A stretch of 7,465 nucleotides of DNA from Candidatus Hydrogenedentota bacterium (lineage in GTDB: Bacteria > Hydrogenedentota > Hydrogenedentia > Hydrogenedentales > CAITNO01): assembly GCA_903822375.1 (NCBI GenBank), contig CAIJOU010000133.1, positions 1-7,465 of the forward strand, written 5' to 3'. The translations under genes and the position numbers were made by a program. Below the pieces are notes generated by a model. It saw only the letters and a program-made list of their open reading frames with translations, was not told where the DNA came from and did not search any database. Position 1 is the first letter of the stretch. Every line of letters starts with the position of its first letter. Positions 7,454-7,465 of this stretch are shown here, piece after piece.

Positions 7454-7465
7454 ATGGCACCTGCA
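7454..7465 (+). CDS. Possible start of a third gene, cut by the right edge
   Basis: An ATG five bases after the TAG of the receiver-kinase opens ATG GCA CCT GCA (MAPA) and runs to the window end. The tight spacing would suit a third operon member such as a response regulator. However, only four codons are visible and there is no clear Shine-Dalgarno. No function can be assigned. Confidence 0.25.

Overview
The window comes from a bacterial chromosome of moderate-to-high GC. One coding line I counted in the deacetylase gene is about 62% GC. The long non-coding gap is lower, 43-45% in three counted 60-base lines. The genes are a zinc-dependent deacetylase of the HDAC/acetylpolyamine amidohydrolase superfamily and a very large multi-PAS membrane histidine kinase paired with a receiver-kinase fusion. 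This points to a Gram-negative, free-living bacterium with a large signalling repertoire. The periplasmic sensor style and the HQWRQPL kinase box resemble Deltaproteobacteria-like or PVC/Hydrogenedentota-like environmental lineages, but this is an impression and the phylum cannot be fixed from the sequence.

Layout: (1) bases 1-765, the 3' part of a class II-type HDAC-family amidohydrolase cut by the left edge. (2) bases 766-1224, a 459-base gap with no convincing gene; it has competing inverted repeats, an isolated TATAAT box and a 10-bp palindrome. (3) bases 1225-6318, a 1697-residue membrane histidine kinase. In order it has TM1, a PDC/Cache-like periplasmic domain, a TM2-TM3 hairpin, a CHASE periplasmic domain, TM4, seven PAS domains and a HisKA-HATPase core. 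(4) bases 6315-7448, a 377-residue protein with an N-terminal receiver (phosphoacceptor Asp65) fused to a second histidine-kinase core. Its start overlaps the previous stop (ATGA) behind a good Shine-Dalgarno sequence. (5) an ATG at 7454 that may open a third gene running off the right edge.

How it fits together: the kinase pair is almost certainly one translationally coupled two-component unit. The big kinase can sample two periplasmic signals (PDC and CHASE) and probably several cytoplasmic ones (seven PAS). It would autophosphorylate at His1476 and could pass phosphate to Asp65 of its partner. The partner's own kinase core is divergent at several normally conserved positions, so it may be a modified or regulated kinase. 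No DNA-binding output domain is visible, so the final effector is outside the window. The deacetylase looks like a separate unit; nothing in the sequence links it to the signalling pair.

The most notable observations are the double periplasmic sensor with seven PAS domains, a nearly invariant spacing between PAS domains broken once by exactly one heptad, and the degenerate H/N/F boxes of the receiver-kinase. I see no mobile element, CRISPR array or RNA gene, and no clear evidence of a wholly new system.
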